Part shown: positions 10,730 to 23,844 of the stretch, one piece after another
How positions within the stretch are numbered: the stretch's first letter is position 1
Layout: each line of letters starts with the position of its first letter
From: Neoconidiobolus thromboides FSU 785
Lineage: Eukaryota; Entomophthoromycota; Entomophthoromycetes; Entomophthorales; Neoconidiobolaceae
Direction of reading: 5' to 3'
DNA length: 64,000 nucleotides
NCBI GenBank assembly: GCA_025603075.1
Contig: MU626344.1
Coordinates: 21,991-85,990, forward strand
The notes under the pieces: generated by a model
What the model saw: the letters and a program-made list of their open reading frames with translations, nothing else
Told to the model about the DNA's origin: nothing
Databases searched by the model: none
Translations under genes and position numbers: made by a program

Positions 10730-12343
10730 ATGAGTGAAAAAGTAGGTGCTGAACTTTCATTAACTGAAAGAGAATTAGAATTATTAGAGCAAGAACGTAT
10801 TATCAATGCCGAGTTAGATGCCAAACTCCAAGCTAACCACGATAAATTTCCAAAAGCTGTCTATTTTATTGTACCAAATGAATTGTGTGAACGTTTCTGT
10901 TATTATGGTATTAAAAACTTATTAAACAAATATTTACAAAATGTTTACGGTTATACTCCTTCTTACGCTAAAGCTCAAGCCTCTTTATTTAATGCTTTGG
11001 TATATATTTTCCCTCTTGTTGGTGCTGCTATGTCTGATTCTTTCTTAGGAAAATATCATACTATTGTTTATATGTCTTTCCTTTATTTAGCAGGAAATGT
11101 CTTAATGTCTGTTTTGTCAATTAATAATCTTATTGCTAAGCATGGTGAATTACCATATTGGTCCTATATTGTACCTGCTATATTCATTGCTATTGGTTCA
11201 GGTGGTATCAAACCATGTGTATCTTCTCACGGTGGTGATCAATTTTTACCAACTCAAACAGTTTTACTTGATAAATTCTTTGGTCTTTTCTACGTTGCTA
11301 TTAATGTTGGTGCTTTAGTTGCTCAATATCTTACACCTTACTTAAAAGAATATGTTAAATGCTTTGGTGCAGAATGTTATTTCCTTGCTTTTGGTATCCC
11401 AACCATTGCTTTCGCTGTCGCCTTAGCATTATTTATTTTTGGTTTCCGTTATTATCGTATTGTTCCACCAACAGGTAGATTCATGCCTTGGGTTGCCCTC
11501 AAAACTGCAGTAACTGCAGGAAGACGTTATTACGCTGCATCTGCTGAAGAAAGAAGAAGTAAAGGTCATTGGTTAAATTTCTCAGCCGACCTTTATGGTG
11601 CTGAAATGGTCGAAGAAACTAGATTATTCGGAAAAGTATCTGCTATGATCTTACCTATCTCCTTTTTCTGGTTATTATATGATCAAAATACTACTGAATG
11701 GCAAAACAATTACGACATGATGAACCAAAAATTCTTATGGTTTATTCCATTGCCAACTGAAGCTTCTTCAAACATTAACTCTATCTTAATTATTGTTTTC
11801 GTCCCATTGTTGTCCTACTATGTTTATCCATTCTTAGAAAAAAGAGGAATTAGAATGCCACTTTTAACTCGTATGGTCTGGGGTTGGTTTGTTATGATCC
11901 TTACTTTTATATTATCCACTTGTCTCCAATATTATGTCGAAGCTAATTCTGGATCTCAAATTCTGGATGGAAATAAAGTTGTATCATGCGACCAATGTAC
12001 TAATGGTACTATTCAACTTCCTCAATATATCCTTTTATCATTAGGTGAGGCTATGGTATCTCCAATTGGCCTTCAATTTGCTTATACCCAAGTAGGTAGA
12101 CAGATGAAGTCTTCTTCCTCTTCTATTTTCTTACTTACTTCAGCTATTGGTAATTATTGTGTACTTGGATTAGAAATTGGTATGGAAAATCTCGCAGGTA
12201 CTACTAAAATGTGGGTGTACATTGCCGTTTCTACTTTCTTCTTTATCATTTTTGTTCTCATGGCTAAATTCTGGTACATATCAAAAGAAGAAGAAGAAGC
12301 TGCTAAAGAAGCTTCACAAGAAACCCAAGATTTGAAGAACTAA
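10730..12343 (+). CDS. PTR2: POT/PTR-family proton-coupled peptide transporter
   Basis: This is an intronless gene of 537 residues with about twelve membrane helices. The N-terminal cytosolic segment leads into NELCERFCYYGIKNLL, which carries the family ExxERFxYYG proton-coupling motif. The second signature is GGIKPCVSSHGGDQF, and the third is FYVAINVGALVAQYLTPYL (PTR2 motif). A late helix has the YILLSLGEAMVSPIGLQFAY pattern typical of SLC15/PTR transporters. It imports di- and tripeptides driven by protons, normally at the plasma membrane. The protein is shorter than yeast Ptr2 (~600 residues). The gene stands alone, with more than 1.6 kb free on both sides. Codon use is noticeably richer in C-ending codons than in its neighbours, suggesting high expression (inference). 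Confidence 0.93.
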   Translation: MSEKVGAELSLTERELELLEQERIINAELDAKLQANHDKFPKAVYFIVPNELCERFCYYGIKNLLNKYLQNVYGYTPSYAKAQASLFNALVYIFPLVGAAMSDSFLGKYHTIVYMSFLYLAGNVLMSVLSINNLIAKHGELPYWSYIVPAIFIAIGSGGIKPCVSSHGGDQFLPTQTVLLDKFFGLFYVAINVGALVAQYLTPYLKEYVKCFGAECYFLAFGIPTIAFAVALALFIFGFRYYRIVPPTGRFMPWVALKTAVTAGRRYYAASAEERRSKGHWLNFSADLYGAEMVEETRLFGKVSAMILPISFFWLLYDQNTTEWQNNYDMMNQKFLWFIPLPTEASSNINSILIIVFVPLLSYYVYPFLEKRGIRMPLLTRMVWGWFVMILTFILSTCLQYYVEANSGSQILDGNKVVSCDQCTNGTIQLPQYILLSLGEAMVSPIGLQFAYTQVGRQMKSSSSSIFLLTSAIGNYCVLGLEIGMENLAGTTKMWVYIAVSTFFFIIFVLMAKFWYISKEEEEAAKEASQETQDLKN

Positions 12344-12797
12344 TTAATACTAAGTTAAGATATTTAATTTCCTAACCCTTTTTTAATATCAATGATATTT
12401 CTTTTTAATAAAAATTTTATTTTTCTAATTTTATAAGTTAAGATATTTAAAATCTTTAATATTTTGTAAACAAAATAAATATTATTAACTATTATTTTTA
12501 TTGACAATATCGTCTTATTCTAAAAATATATTTAGGAAACTCAAAGTAGTGGATCTTAATCTTAGGTAGAAAGTTAGATATTAAAGATAACAACTCTATA
12601 GATGAAAATCCCAACAACAGGGAAACAGATTCAAACTTTTTTGACTTCTTTTAGAGTAAATGCTCATGTTACTAAAATAAATTCTTGCTAATCAAGCTTT
12701 GATTTGAAGAATAAAACGTTAAAACAAGCTACCGAAAAACTTTGCAATAAATGCCAGAATATAGGGTGAATCTTTTATGCTATTGTAGAAACAAACT

Positions 12798-12829
12798 AAG
12801 TGATAATACAAGTGATAATACAAGTGATA
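12798..12829. repeat. 12-bp tandem repeat, about 2.7 copies
   Basis: The unit AAGTGATAATAC is repeated twice without change and then partly a third time (AAGTGATA). It is non-coding. Confidence 0.85.
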
Positions 12830-13252
12830 AAATCTATATTTGGCTATCCATTTATAAATAATATTTTTGTAACACTTTCAAATTGAAGTAAAATCTATTC
12901 AGATACAAAGTATTGCTCTTGAAATATAAAAATACAAAAACTAAATCTTATATAAAAATGTAGAATAGTTTCGATTTAAAATAGAGGAGTAATATGTTCA
13001 AGATATAATCCTTCATATAAAGAGGTAACAATGACATATACAAAGTAATGGAGCTGCCTATTTATGAAAAATTATTGAGAATATGAATATGAGTATGAAT
13101 AGGAATTTTGAAAAGTCTATTCTTAGAAAAGTATGAAAATACAATGCTTTACTTTAGTTATTGTATGCTCTTAATACATATAAATGATATGAACAAAATA
13201 ATCCATAAAATATATTGATCAATTACAAGCTTTATTTTATAACATCACAAAA

Positions 13253-13353
13253 TGGGGGTGTTTTTTTTGGCTTCATTATTTTTTCCATCTTTTAAGTGCT
13301 ATTTGAGAGGAAAAATTATTAGCAAAATTCTTAAACATAGAAATACATCCTCA
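13253..13353 (+). repeat. TIR element copy 5 (MITE-like)
   Basis: Ends are TGGGGGTG and CATCCTCA. The interior TTTTGGCTTCATTATTTTTT, then CCATCTTTTAAGTGCTATTT, matches the family consensus in plus orientation. Confidence 0.8.
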
Positions 13354-13946
13354 AATATTAGCTATAATTAAAATAAACAATGATAAAAATTCAAAAATAG
13401 TTTATTTAATATTAATATATTTTAATTGTGGTGCTTATATTAGATATGATTTATATCCACTAAGCTGATCCAGGATTTTTTCTTTATATTTGAATTATAA
13501 TTGGATTCTTATGCTTTATATCTTATACTCATAATTAGCTATCAATTTTTGCTTTTTTATAAGAGTATAAATAATAGAAGCTTTTGTATATAAAATTTAA
13601 GTATTGTGATTTTCATGACTTTTTTTAGTTTAAAGTTGGAGTATAAAATTTATTAATAACAACTAAAATATGATTAATACAAGCGAATAAGCGTAAAGAT
13701 GGATTAATAAAAAGGTTGGAACATACATATATTGATGTTTTTGTTGCCGTTGGTACTAAAAGTGTTTAACTTTCAATTAAAAAAAGGCGTTTTTATTTTT
13801 AGACGTGAAAATGATAGTCACTTTAAAAGACACATAGCATTTCAAATTTTTTCTTGACTTCTATCAAAATCACAAAAAGTATAATAGAAAAAATAATAAT
13901 CGATTTTAGTTTCATTCTAATTGTGAAGTTAATTATATATTTTTAT

Positions 13947-16900
13947 TTACTCGTAATACTGATTCTTAACTGAAAGTAATGCATCTTTAAGATTCTTCTC
14001 TCTCAATCCTTTAATTGTACACCAATCGATAAGCTCATTTAACTAAATTAAAGCAAATTAAAAAGATAAGTGTAAAAAGCAATAAACTTACTTCGCTTTC
14101 CGTAGAATAAAACCCCCAGTTAACCCCACCTTCAATTTTTTCGCGATATTTATTTAGATGTTTACCAGTTATTGAATTAAGGGTTTTGTTATTAAAAGTT
14201 CTTTCTACAACAATTTTGACTTTTTCATTTTCTTCTGTTTTTCCAAATAAATGATTGCTGATTAGATAATATTTATTAAAAAATCGATCTTCTCCAATCG
14301 GTAAATACCTTAATTTACTCTTCTTTTTTCTCATATTGTTATTAAGTGTTTCAATCTTAAAATATGTCAATTAAAAATAAGTATATCAGTTATATAATTT
14401 CTTACTCTTTTTTCTTCTTTGATAAAAGCTGATTTCAGCTTTGATAATTTATTTTCCTCTTTTTGGATATCTAATTTTATCTTTTGTGCTTCCTTCCTTT
14501 TGTTTGGAAAACTTTTTTTAGAATCATCATCTTTTGAGGAGGAATCGTTATCAGAATCGTACAAATTAGAGTAATTTTTTTCCTTATTCTTTATTATCAC
14601 TTCTAATGCTTTAATTTCTTCTTCATGCTGTTTCATGACTTTTTGAAGTTCTATCTTTTCTTTTCTATCACTACTTATTTCATCTATACAACCTTCATGA
14701 TATTCTCTAAAGGTTTGTCATTAGCGTTCTATTGTATTAACCATCAAAATCCTTTTACCTAAACTTTGTAGTTCCAATTGCACTTTCAATTAAAAATTTT
14801 ATTAACTGAACTTTATGCTTTAATCCTAGTCCGAAGACATACTCTTTAATTTTGGGCTCCATAATTTTTTTTCTACTTTGAATTAAAACTTCGTCCCCTA
14901 TTCCATCAGCTTCTATGCTAGTGAGTGATGACAATGAGGATGTATCTTCATTTTTATCTTTCTTACTTTTCTTATTTTTAATATCATGCTTTTCTTTGGC
15001 TTCAATTTCTTTCAAATGTTTTTTTTTAATTGCTACAATTTCATTGATATATTCTTTTCCAAATGGTAGTGTTTCTTTACAATATAGCTAATAGAGATTT
15101 AAAAAATCAACTTAGAATAATGAAAACACTTACTTCAAATATTGCTCCTGTTAAAACACAAGCCCATTCATTTGATGCAATTGGGGCTCTAGCATTACGC
15201 CAATCACCGATATCTTTTAAAGATAATTTATTATTAGGGTCTGTAACATCATTTATACCTTCTGGTATCCATAACTCAATTAGTTCATCGCTTTCAATTA
15301 ACATACATTCCAACAATTTACTAATTAATCTCTCATATGGAAATTTATTAGTAGTAGAATTAAAATATCTTGAAATCCCTCTCCCATTTCTTGGCTGAAC
15401 AATGTCGTCTTTGGTTACTTCACTTAATCTTTGCTCTATATCTATTAATGGTATTATTGGTATGTCTAATAAATTACTTTTACATTATTAGTTCGCTATC
15501 TAATTAATAAAACTATATCAATTTACTTGAAAGTTGAAATAAATGACCAAATTAAAAATATATCAGCAAAATCAATATCATTAGATATTTTGAAAGATGT
15601 GATCAAAGGACGAGGATGATTAATAAGTTTGTGATCAATGTCTAAGTCCTCGATAGGGTATCTAACATATACCAGCTTTTCTAAAAAATATAAGTACATT
15701 TTACATCATAATATTTAAATATAATTTAACTACCTTTTACTTCTTCATTTGTAGTTAAGTCGATGACAACTTTAATATCATCAATTTTAGTCTTATTATT
15801 AATAGCATTCATATTGTTAAGTAGTTGAGATTTCAATTCATTCTTTTCTTTTTCCTTCTTACAATTTTCAACTTGAGTGTTATAGCCTTCTATTATTTTA
15901 TTAATTGCTCGATTTTTTATTTTCCTATCTCCATTATCATTCAATATTATTTGATGCGTCAAAACATAGTTATAAGCTTCATTTATTTTTTCTTCAACAT
16001 TATACTTATTAATCAAGTTTTGAATCCCTTCACCATTTTCTATTTCTCTTTTTCCATTTTGATTTAGAATATTCTAAAAGAGTGAATGAATAAATAAACA
16101 TTTTTAAATGAATTTACCCTTTCTTCTTTCGCTGTATACGGTATTTCAATAACTATGTTGTTTTGAGTAGGAATTCCAAACTTTTCATATTTCTTAGTAT
16201 CATAATGTAATAAATTGAGAATATTTAATTTTTCTCTGTCATTTATAATTTAGGCTTACTTTTAGCAATTTATGACTGTTACTTTCTTTCGTCTTCTTTA
16301 GCCATTTTAAAACCAATAATTTTAGCCTCATCTTTTTAATATTCCCTAATTCACCATGATGGCTAAAAAATCAGCATAAATGATATTAGTATTGTGTAAA
16401 TTACATTATTCTATTTGATCCGACTTCAACTATTGAATTTTCGTTTCCTCCCATTATCCTTATTTTGTAATTAATAATTTCTTCATTTTTTTCCTTTTCT
16501 CCTGTTTTTTCGATAATGTAACCAGGAATAAAACTAAATTTAAAAAGTTAATTTAAAACAAGGATAATAAATAATAATTTTTTCTTACAATGTTTTATCT
16601 TTGGGACGAAAAAGTACCAATTCATTTTTAAAAAAAGTTTTGGCCAATTGTATGGCCACTTTTTCTTGAAGCTGACTTTTTTCTTTTGAATCTTTTATTT
16701 TTTCAATAAACATATGCTAATAGTAAAATTACAATAATGATTACCTAAATATGTTTTATTGTCAATAAGCTTTAAAATTTCCTGACGCAATTCTAAACCG
16801 AGCCTTCTAATAACAAGTTCCTCTACGTATTTCTCATTGAGTAAAGCTTCTTCATACTTAAGGTTATCTTTTCCAGTTAATTCACATTCCCAAATATTAG

Positions 16901-17120
16901 CACTATATAAATTCCATTTATAGCTATAATCTCTAATAGTTTTGTATTATATTAGAACCCAATATTATTATAAAAGTTGTTATTACCTGTAATTATCAAA
17001 TATTTCCCCTGTTAATTTATTAAAAAAGAAAGGAACATTTTTCAATTCTTGAATTTCTTTTTTACTTAAATTAACATATCTTGGCTGCCTTAAAAACTGA
17101 CGATTATTATACAAAGGCAT
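13947..17120 (-). CDS. ITC1: Itc1/ACF1-like accessory subunit of ISWI chromatin remodeller
   Basis: The gene is spread over about ten short exons. The N-terminus, MPLYNNRQFLRQPRYVNLSK then EIFDNYR and a second exon with ANIWECELTGKDNLKYEEAL, is a WAC domain as in WSTF/ACF1 and yeast Itc1. Further on come YPIEDLDID...LINHPRP and DIDFADIFLIWSFIS, matching the DDT region. A charged coiled-coil follows, then WHIM motifs: EYVFGLGLKHKVQLIKFLIE, LRYLPIGEDRFFNKYYL and NWGFYSTESEVLNELIDW. It probably anchors an ISWI ATPase to nucleosomes in the nucleus. Exon joins between about 16,240 and 16,420 stay ambiguous; no lesion is proved. The ATG at 17120 gives the conserved MPL start. A CCAAT motif lies 74 bp upstream. 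Confidence 0.82.
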
Positions 17121-17526
17121 TTTACTTTTTTAAAAAGAAAGAAGTATTTGATTTAAAACTTTTCGATTTTAAAGGTAAGCTTTTTCCCATCCACCAATCA
17201 TTCCAAATTTAAAAGTGATTTCCTATTTTTAGTAAGTTTTTATTATATTACGCTTCAAGCCTATCATATACATATATTTCATTTCTTTATCGAATGGTAT
17301 ACTACACTTCAGAATAAAAAGTATAGTGGTTTATATTCACTACTTTGTTTACACTATCATTACAATAAAATTTAGAAAAATCAATATTATCTTTTAAACT
17401 TTTTATTCATTTTGATGCTAAAATACAACTAAATCTGGGCTATTAGTCAAAAACAATTGATTACATTCTATAAATAGTTGGACAATAATTTTTATTTAGT
17501 ATACCAGCTCTCTACTATAGTTCTAT
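17121..17526 (-). promoter_or_regulatory. ITC1 upstream region with CCAAT box
   Basis: This is the gap between the ITC1-like start (minus strand) and the ELP4 stop. It contains ACCAATCA with the CCAAT core at 17194-17198, about 75 bp upstream of the start codon, a usual place for a HAP/NF-Y site. Nothing else is recognised. Confidence 0.4.
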
Positions 17527-18863
17527 TTAAAATTCTAAAGGATCTTTTTTCGATGGAGGGGGAGCCTTATTTGAAGTAATTCTTCTAGGACCAGCTTGAT
17601 CTTTATCGTTATCTTTAGGTTCTACTCTCCTTTCGGACACGCCACCTTCAATAGGGAGATGATAAGTTTCAATTAACAATTTTTTTCTCTTTAATTTAAA
17701 GCCCAAGTTATTTTCACTTTTTTGTTGAAATTTTAATCCAAGAGAAGTAAATGAATTTAATCTTGGGAACTTGTGGATAAAAAACAATCCTTGATATTCT
17801 TCATTACTTGCTTTTTTATTTTCTCTATCTATTTTTAATTATTTACTATTTATATCATATTTATATTATACATTATAATTACCTGCAAATGATTTAAATT
17901 CTAATGCTGTATCACAAATAGATTGAATTGCCAAAATTTGATCCTCTTCAAATAAATAAGGTGGAAAACTTAACATCATTACACTAAATGAATATCTCAA
18001 TAACCCTTTTACCATATAAATAAATCTATATATATCCTGTTTATAATATTAATATATATTGCTCGTATTAAACTAATTAAGTTACTTCAAATTTTGTAAT
18101 GCAGCCTAAAGGTGAGCCGATCAAATAAATTGCAATTCGAAGTATTCTGCGTGATGATAATGGTATTCCTTCAATCTTTGAGCTTTTGTTTCATTTGTTA
18201 TTATTTTTACAAATAAGAGAATATTAGTCATTACCTAAATTCATTTGAAATCAGCTCTTCAATCTTTGAAAATATAGCTGCGAAATCAATGTCGTCATTG
18301 GTTGCATCAATCAGGATTGGCACATTTTTTTCTATAGCTTCTTTATTTAAGTGAGTTGTTAAATCTAAAGTTGGACAATATTTTATGTCTTTATCTTGAT
18401 CTTCTATAAATTTGAATTTTTTAATTTGTTTTATTAATAGGTTAAATTTACTACCTTCTGATTTTTGTTTTAAGTTTGGTAAATCTTTGTATCTCCAAGC
18501 AATCGTTAAGTCCTCTTTAGCTTCTTTCTTAACCACTTTTTCTTTGACAATAGGCAGCTCATAGACACCAGGTAATTTATTAACAATAGCTTGGGGTTCA
18601 TGATCAAAAGAAATCAAACAGATTTTATGGTTTAAAATAATTCCAGAAGATAAAAAATAACTTAGAGCAATATTCGAATAATCTGTATATCTATCACTTA
18701 ATAATAATGTGATAGTGCCAATTGGTATACCACCACCTAAAAGAGAATCCAAACTATTCATACCATAACTCGTCAATAATAAGCTACTTTGATAACTGCT
18801 TAATTTTGTCCCACCAGGTAAACTTACTGTCACCTTGCTTGTTTTCTTTTTAAATGAACTCAT
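17527..18863 (-). CDS. ELP4: Elongator complex protein 4
   Basis: Four exons are read. The RecA-like/PAXNEB fold is recognised by TKLSSYQSSLLLTSYGMNSL then DSLLGGGIPIGTITLLL near the start, LTIAWRYKDLPNLKQ in the middle, and a C-terminal YHLPIEGGVSERR motif close to the usual Elp4 end. Elongator's Elp4-5-6 subcomplex forms a ring that supports tRNA wobble-uridine modification (mcm5/ncm5). As in other Elp4 proteins the Walker motifs are degenerate. The ATG at 18863 gives MSSFKKK, like known starts; an in-frame ATG at 18926 would add 21 residues with no evident role. It lies in the same direction as the ITC1-like gene, 406 bp apart. Confidence 0.88.
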
Positions 18864-20203
18864 CTTAATTGAAATTGGAATCTCATAGTGATGAAAATAA
18901 TGTTTAGTACTACTAAAATAAGCCAATTAAATTAGCTATAGCTTTTCCATGGAATTGCATATTTTTATAAATTTCATTTTTCCGATTGTCACAAATTTTT
19001 AAATTTATTTTCATAAAGATTTAAGCCTTCATTGTAATTATGATACGAATATTTCTATTATTGAAAAGAATTAAACCCGTTGTATCCTAAAATTTTGTTC
19101 CTTTACCTTGATTGTCTTTTTCTGTCTTTCATTTGTCAACTATTAACTGAAAAAAAGCTTTAAACCTTAAAATTAGAAGGCTTTATTAAAGTGAATTGAG
19201 GATCAAACAACTTGAAAATACAAGTCAAAATACATTTTTAGATGTTTCTATATGTCTTCTTTGTTGATAAATTCTATTTACATTTTTCCATTCAATAGCA
19301 CTTGAACAATAGACAAATGAATAATATCAAAAAATACACTCTCCTTTATCTTGATATTGTTTAGTTATTTAAATTATAACACGCTTTAAAGGAATACCAT
19401 TAATGTTTCAATATATAGCTTTAAGAATAAATAAAAGTTTCGAGTATTACGACTACTTATAGTATGATAAAAGAAGGATTTTTTGATAGTTGGTTAAAAA
19501 AAAGAAACTAAAAATTATTATGCCAAACCCAACTATTGGTAAAATTTCATTATCTTTTAAAATAATAACAGTTTTTGACATTTATTTATTTTAGTTAAAT
19601 AGTTTATTATTAGCGTTGTTTTGTAGCCATATATTAAATGTTTCTATTATATTTCATTTTGTTTAATAAAAGAGTTATAATATTAAATAATAATGCCATG
19701 ATAACTGAAGAAATCACATAACTGATGCTATCACCAATAACGACGTATGTTAAAACGGAATTTTTCTATTTAATATTTATAGAGAGTTCATATTACATTT
19801 TATGTTAATGTGTCTTTTATTATATTTATTGTAACTGTTTATAATTTAACGTCTTGCTCTCAATAAAAATAATTTATAAATGCCATTTATCATGGTTTGA
19901 GTAGTAAATAAAATTGACATTTTAATAAATGGGAATGTATTTTTTCGTTTAAGAATTTTGCTAACAATCTTTCCACTTAAATAGCGCTTAAAAATGAAAA
20001 AAGTAATAAAGACAAAAAACATCCTCAAGTATAATTTAAAGAGTAATTTTAGATCTGATGGTATTTAAGTAATTAGTAGTAGTTTGTTGCAACTTTATCC
20101 CATTTAATATTAGGATCCTATCGAATAAGTTGTAGAAACTAAGCCTTGCATCTAATAGAAAAGGCCCAATAAATAGTAAAAAGGTAGTAAATGTATAGTC
20201 AAT
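18864..20203. other. Intergenic stretch with one TIR element
   Basis: Apart from the TIR element copy at 19930-20027 and the presumed ELP4 promoter near 18,870-19,100, no gene is recognised. Confidence 0.5.
19930..20027 (-). repeat. TIR element copy 6 (MITE-like)
   Basis: Ends are TGGGAATG and CATCCTCA. The interior AAGAATTTTGCTAACAATCT and the TTAAATAGCGCTTAAAAATG block match the family in minus orientation. Confidence 0.8.
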
Positions 20204-21320
20204 TTACGCATCATTTTTAGTCAGCTTATAATCCTTAACAATAAATGTTTGGAGATTCGGAAAAAGAAATAAAAAGGAAAGTAAATATTTGTATAAAGTG
20301 CTAAAGGAACTAACTTTGATATGATTTATATATCTACATTGAAGTGAGTCAAGCTTATATTTTTGAATATTAGTATCGTTTGTAAAAGATTTACCAAATA
20401 TCTTCTTAATACTAAGCTTCAATTTTTTGCCTAAGTGAAATACTTTAATGCTAGGCGTTAAAGAAATTGAATCTGATAGCTTATCTATTAAATTAAAATA
20501 ATTTGTTTCCTTTACAGTCAATACTTTTAAAAATTCTTTATCAATAGGATCTTGTATTCCAAAATAATCTAAGAAAATGATACCAATGTCTTTAAGTAAG
20601 TCTAAATTGTAGTTCTTGTTATTTTCAAATAAATAGCTATGATAATTCCTCAATTTTGTACTTTTATATTTCTTTAAGTTACCAGAGCATTTAATATTAT
20701 CATCAAAAGGTCCATCGATTTCTAATTTTATATTGCGAATAAAATTTATATTGCAATTAATTTTTGTAAAGTCTTCATACCGAAATCCACTCAAATAGAC
20801 TGTTTTTAACTTAATAAAATTCGCTTTGATAACATCAAGATCATTAAGTTTTAAACCTCTACAGGCGATTTGGTTTAAGTGATTTCAATTTTTTTGAATC
20901 AAAAGTTTAATAATATCTTCAATCGCTATATCATGCATCTCATGTTCAAATACTTTTTGACTTGGTATAAATAAGTGCCAAATAGTTTAGATACTTGACT
21001 ATAATTAAAAGCGTTTATTTTCATTTGCTTCAATCCTGGTAACTTAATATTTACATAAAGATGACAATATTGACAATATTTATTAAAATTATGATCTTTG
21101 CGATTTCTGAAAAACATAGATCTGACATTTGAACAACAATTGAAAAGTTCAATAGCCCTATTAGTGTCGTATATATTCAAATGTCTCATCAATAATCCAT
21201 TTCCTTTGATGAGTTTTCTTGGTAACACTTGTATATTTCAGTTCTATCATTAGCTTGAGTTGTTTGGTTTCTTTTCTTACAAAGCAGTAATCAAGTAGCT
21301 CAAATGTTTCTTCTAGTAAT
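20204..21320 (-). pseudogene. Broken F-box/LRR-like protein gene
   Basis: Minus-strand frames carry Leu/Ile/Asn-rich leucine-rich-repeat-like sequence, similar in style to the intact protein at 43997. The order is an upstream segment around 21,230-21,320 with an F-box-like ELLDYCFVRKETKQLKLM, then about 100 residues with RHLNIYDTNRAIELF and LKQMKINAF, then IACRGLKLNDLDVIKA and KTVYLSGFRYEDF, ending NLQTFIVKDYKLTKNDA. The pieces are not in one frame: there is a frame change near 20,945, an in-frame TGA at 20885-20887 and another break near 21,229. An intron could explain the last break but not the stop. It is probably a recent pseudogene of an expanded family. Confidence 0.6.
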
Positions 21321-22552
21321 ATATTAGTTAATTAAACTTTAGTGGCATTTTAAAGCAAAGTTGTTACTAAAGGACTAGTTCTCTAAAATTTTGAAATAAA
21401 GAGTAGTTTTATATTAATCATAATTACCTTATAGGAACTAAATTATATATGGTGATGTATTTTATTGTTTAAGAATTTTACTAACAATCTTTGCACTCAA
21501 ATAGCGCTTAAAAAACGGAAAAGCAATAAAATCAAAAAAACATCACCATATTGTCACATCTAGGTCTTGGACAATTCTCCTCTAAATGATAAATCAGGGT
21601 CTTACCAAACCTAACAAATAAACTATGAAAGGTTTTTGATGGTGCCAGTTTTGTAAATCAAATTATTAATTCTATAAATAGGATAGCTATATATTCTTAA
21701 TCAAATCCAACCTATAGTCGCATTATCATATGTCTTTATTCAAAATATTATTACAAAAATGGATAATGTTTTGTAAGAAACGTAAGTATTTTGTTTTACA
21801 CTTTAAAGAATCAATCGGTTATCATTTACATTTAAAAGTACGATTAAACTTTATAATCAGCAATAAATAAATATTATTGCAAAGGAGTGAGGAAATAAAT
21901 TAAAGTAAAAGAGAAGTAAATCCTTAACAATATTTGAAAAACATACATAGTGATGCATTTTTAGTTCTCTTTTATGTTTATTTACCTTGGGGAAGATAAA
22001 AATTGAAGAGCAGCAACAATATATATCTTATAAATGGAACTATTATATTTTAATCACAGTAGTATAAATTGAATAAATAATTACTTCTGTGGAACTAACA
22101 ATTTCTGTCTTTAATCCTCTCATTTTGTTTGACTAGGAGTTACTTTCTAGAACTTATTTTACTTTATGAAAAACAAGTTGTAACTTTGGCAGCTTTATTT
22201 ATTTTGATTAAGTATATTAGTAGATAGACTCTCTTTTTTAATTGCATTTTTCTTGTTTTGATCAATTACTTTTATCATAGAAAATATTACAATTTAAAGT
22301 AAAAACCCAAAGAAATAAAACGGTTACACATACTAATATGCATATTATACTTTTATAAAATACAAGCTATATTATAATTCACAATAAATCATTCCATTAA
22401 TAGGTTCAAAAAAATAAATTAATAAACCCTCAATGACTGAAAATTACTATACAAACTTAATTAAACAAACTCGTAATATGAAATTAGTTAATAGCTAATA
22501 AAATAATTATTTGATTTATAACAAAATTGTAGTTATTGAAATATTGAGAAAT
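21321..22552. other. Intergenic stretch with one TIR element
   Basis: This holds the TIR element copy at 21450-21548. No coding region is recognised between it and the Rab2 stop. Confidence 0.5.
21450..21548 (-). repeat. TIR element copy 7 (MITE-like)
   Basis: Ends are perfect inverted repeats, TGGTGATG and CATCACCA. Both carry the same change from the family consensus (TGGGGATG/CATCCCCA), which suggests TIR co-variation. The flanks are TATA on the left and TATT on the right. The interior matches the family in minus orientation. Confidence 0.8.
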
Positions 22553-23622
<1,070 letters not shown>

Positions 23623-23844
23623 TTTAATTAAAAGCTAAATTAAAAAAGTTAAAAATAAAAAGTTTAGTTTTATCCTGTGGCTTTTTTATGAGGTGAAAAC
23701 TAAAATTATGATCAAATCTAAGAATGCTCCAAATTACTTAATCAAGTCAGATTCCTCAGCTTGAATTGCAAAGTTTGAACTTTTGCTGGTTTGCATTATT
23801 GGTTGTTAAAGGTAAAAGAGAATTTCGAGTTTTCTTGTTACGAA
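23623..23844. promoter_or_regulatory. Shared promoter of Rab2 and prefoldin 1
   Basis: A 222-bp divergent interval between the two start codons. It carries ATTGG (inverse CCAAT) at 23798-23802, about 45 bp from the prefoldin start. Confidence 0.45.

Larger units (their letters stand above)
12344..13946. other. Intergenic stretch with one TIR element
   Basis: Between two convergent genes no coding region or RNA gene is recognisable. It holds a 12-bp tandem repeat (12798-12829) and one copy of the TIR element (13253-13353). Confidence 0.5.

Noticed and set aside
12027..12036. ATATCCTTTT, a possible U12 5' splice site in the peptide transporter.
   Set aside because: It encodes the conserved QYILLSLGEA segment of an intronless gene.
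14035..17120. Several small independent genes in this region.
   Set aside because: The pieces follow the WAC-DDT-WHIM order of one Itc1/ACF1-like protein with gt...ag introns between them.
20885..20887. An in-frame TGA as evidence for a changed genetic code.
   Set aside because: TAA, TAG (Rab2) and TGA (PIF1 copy B) all end intact genes here, so the F-box-like frame is better read as broken.
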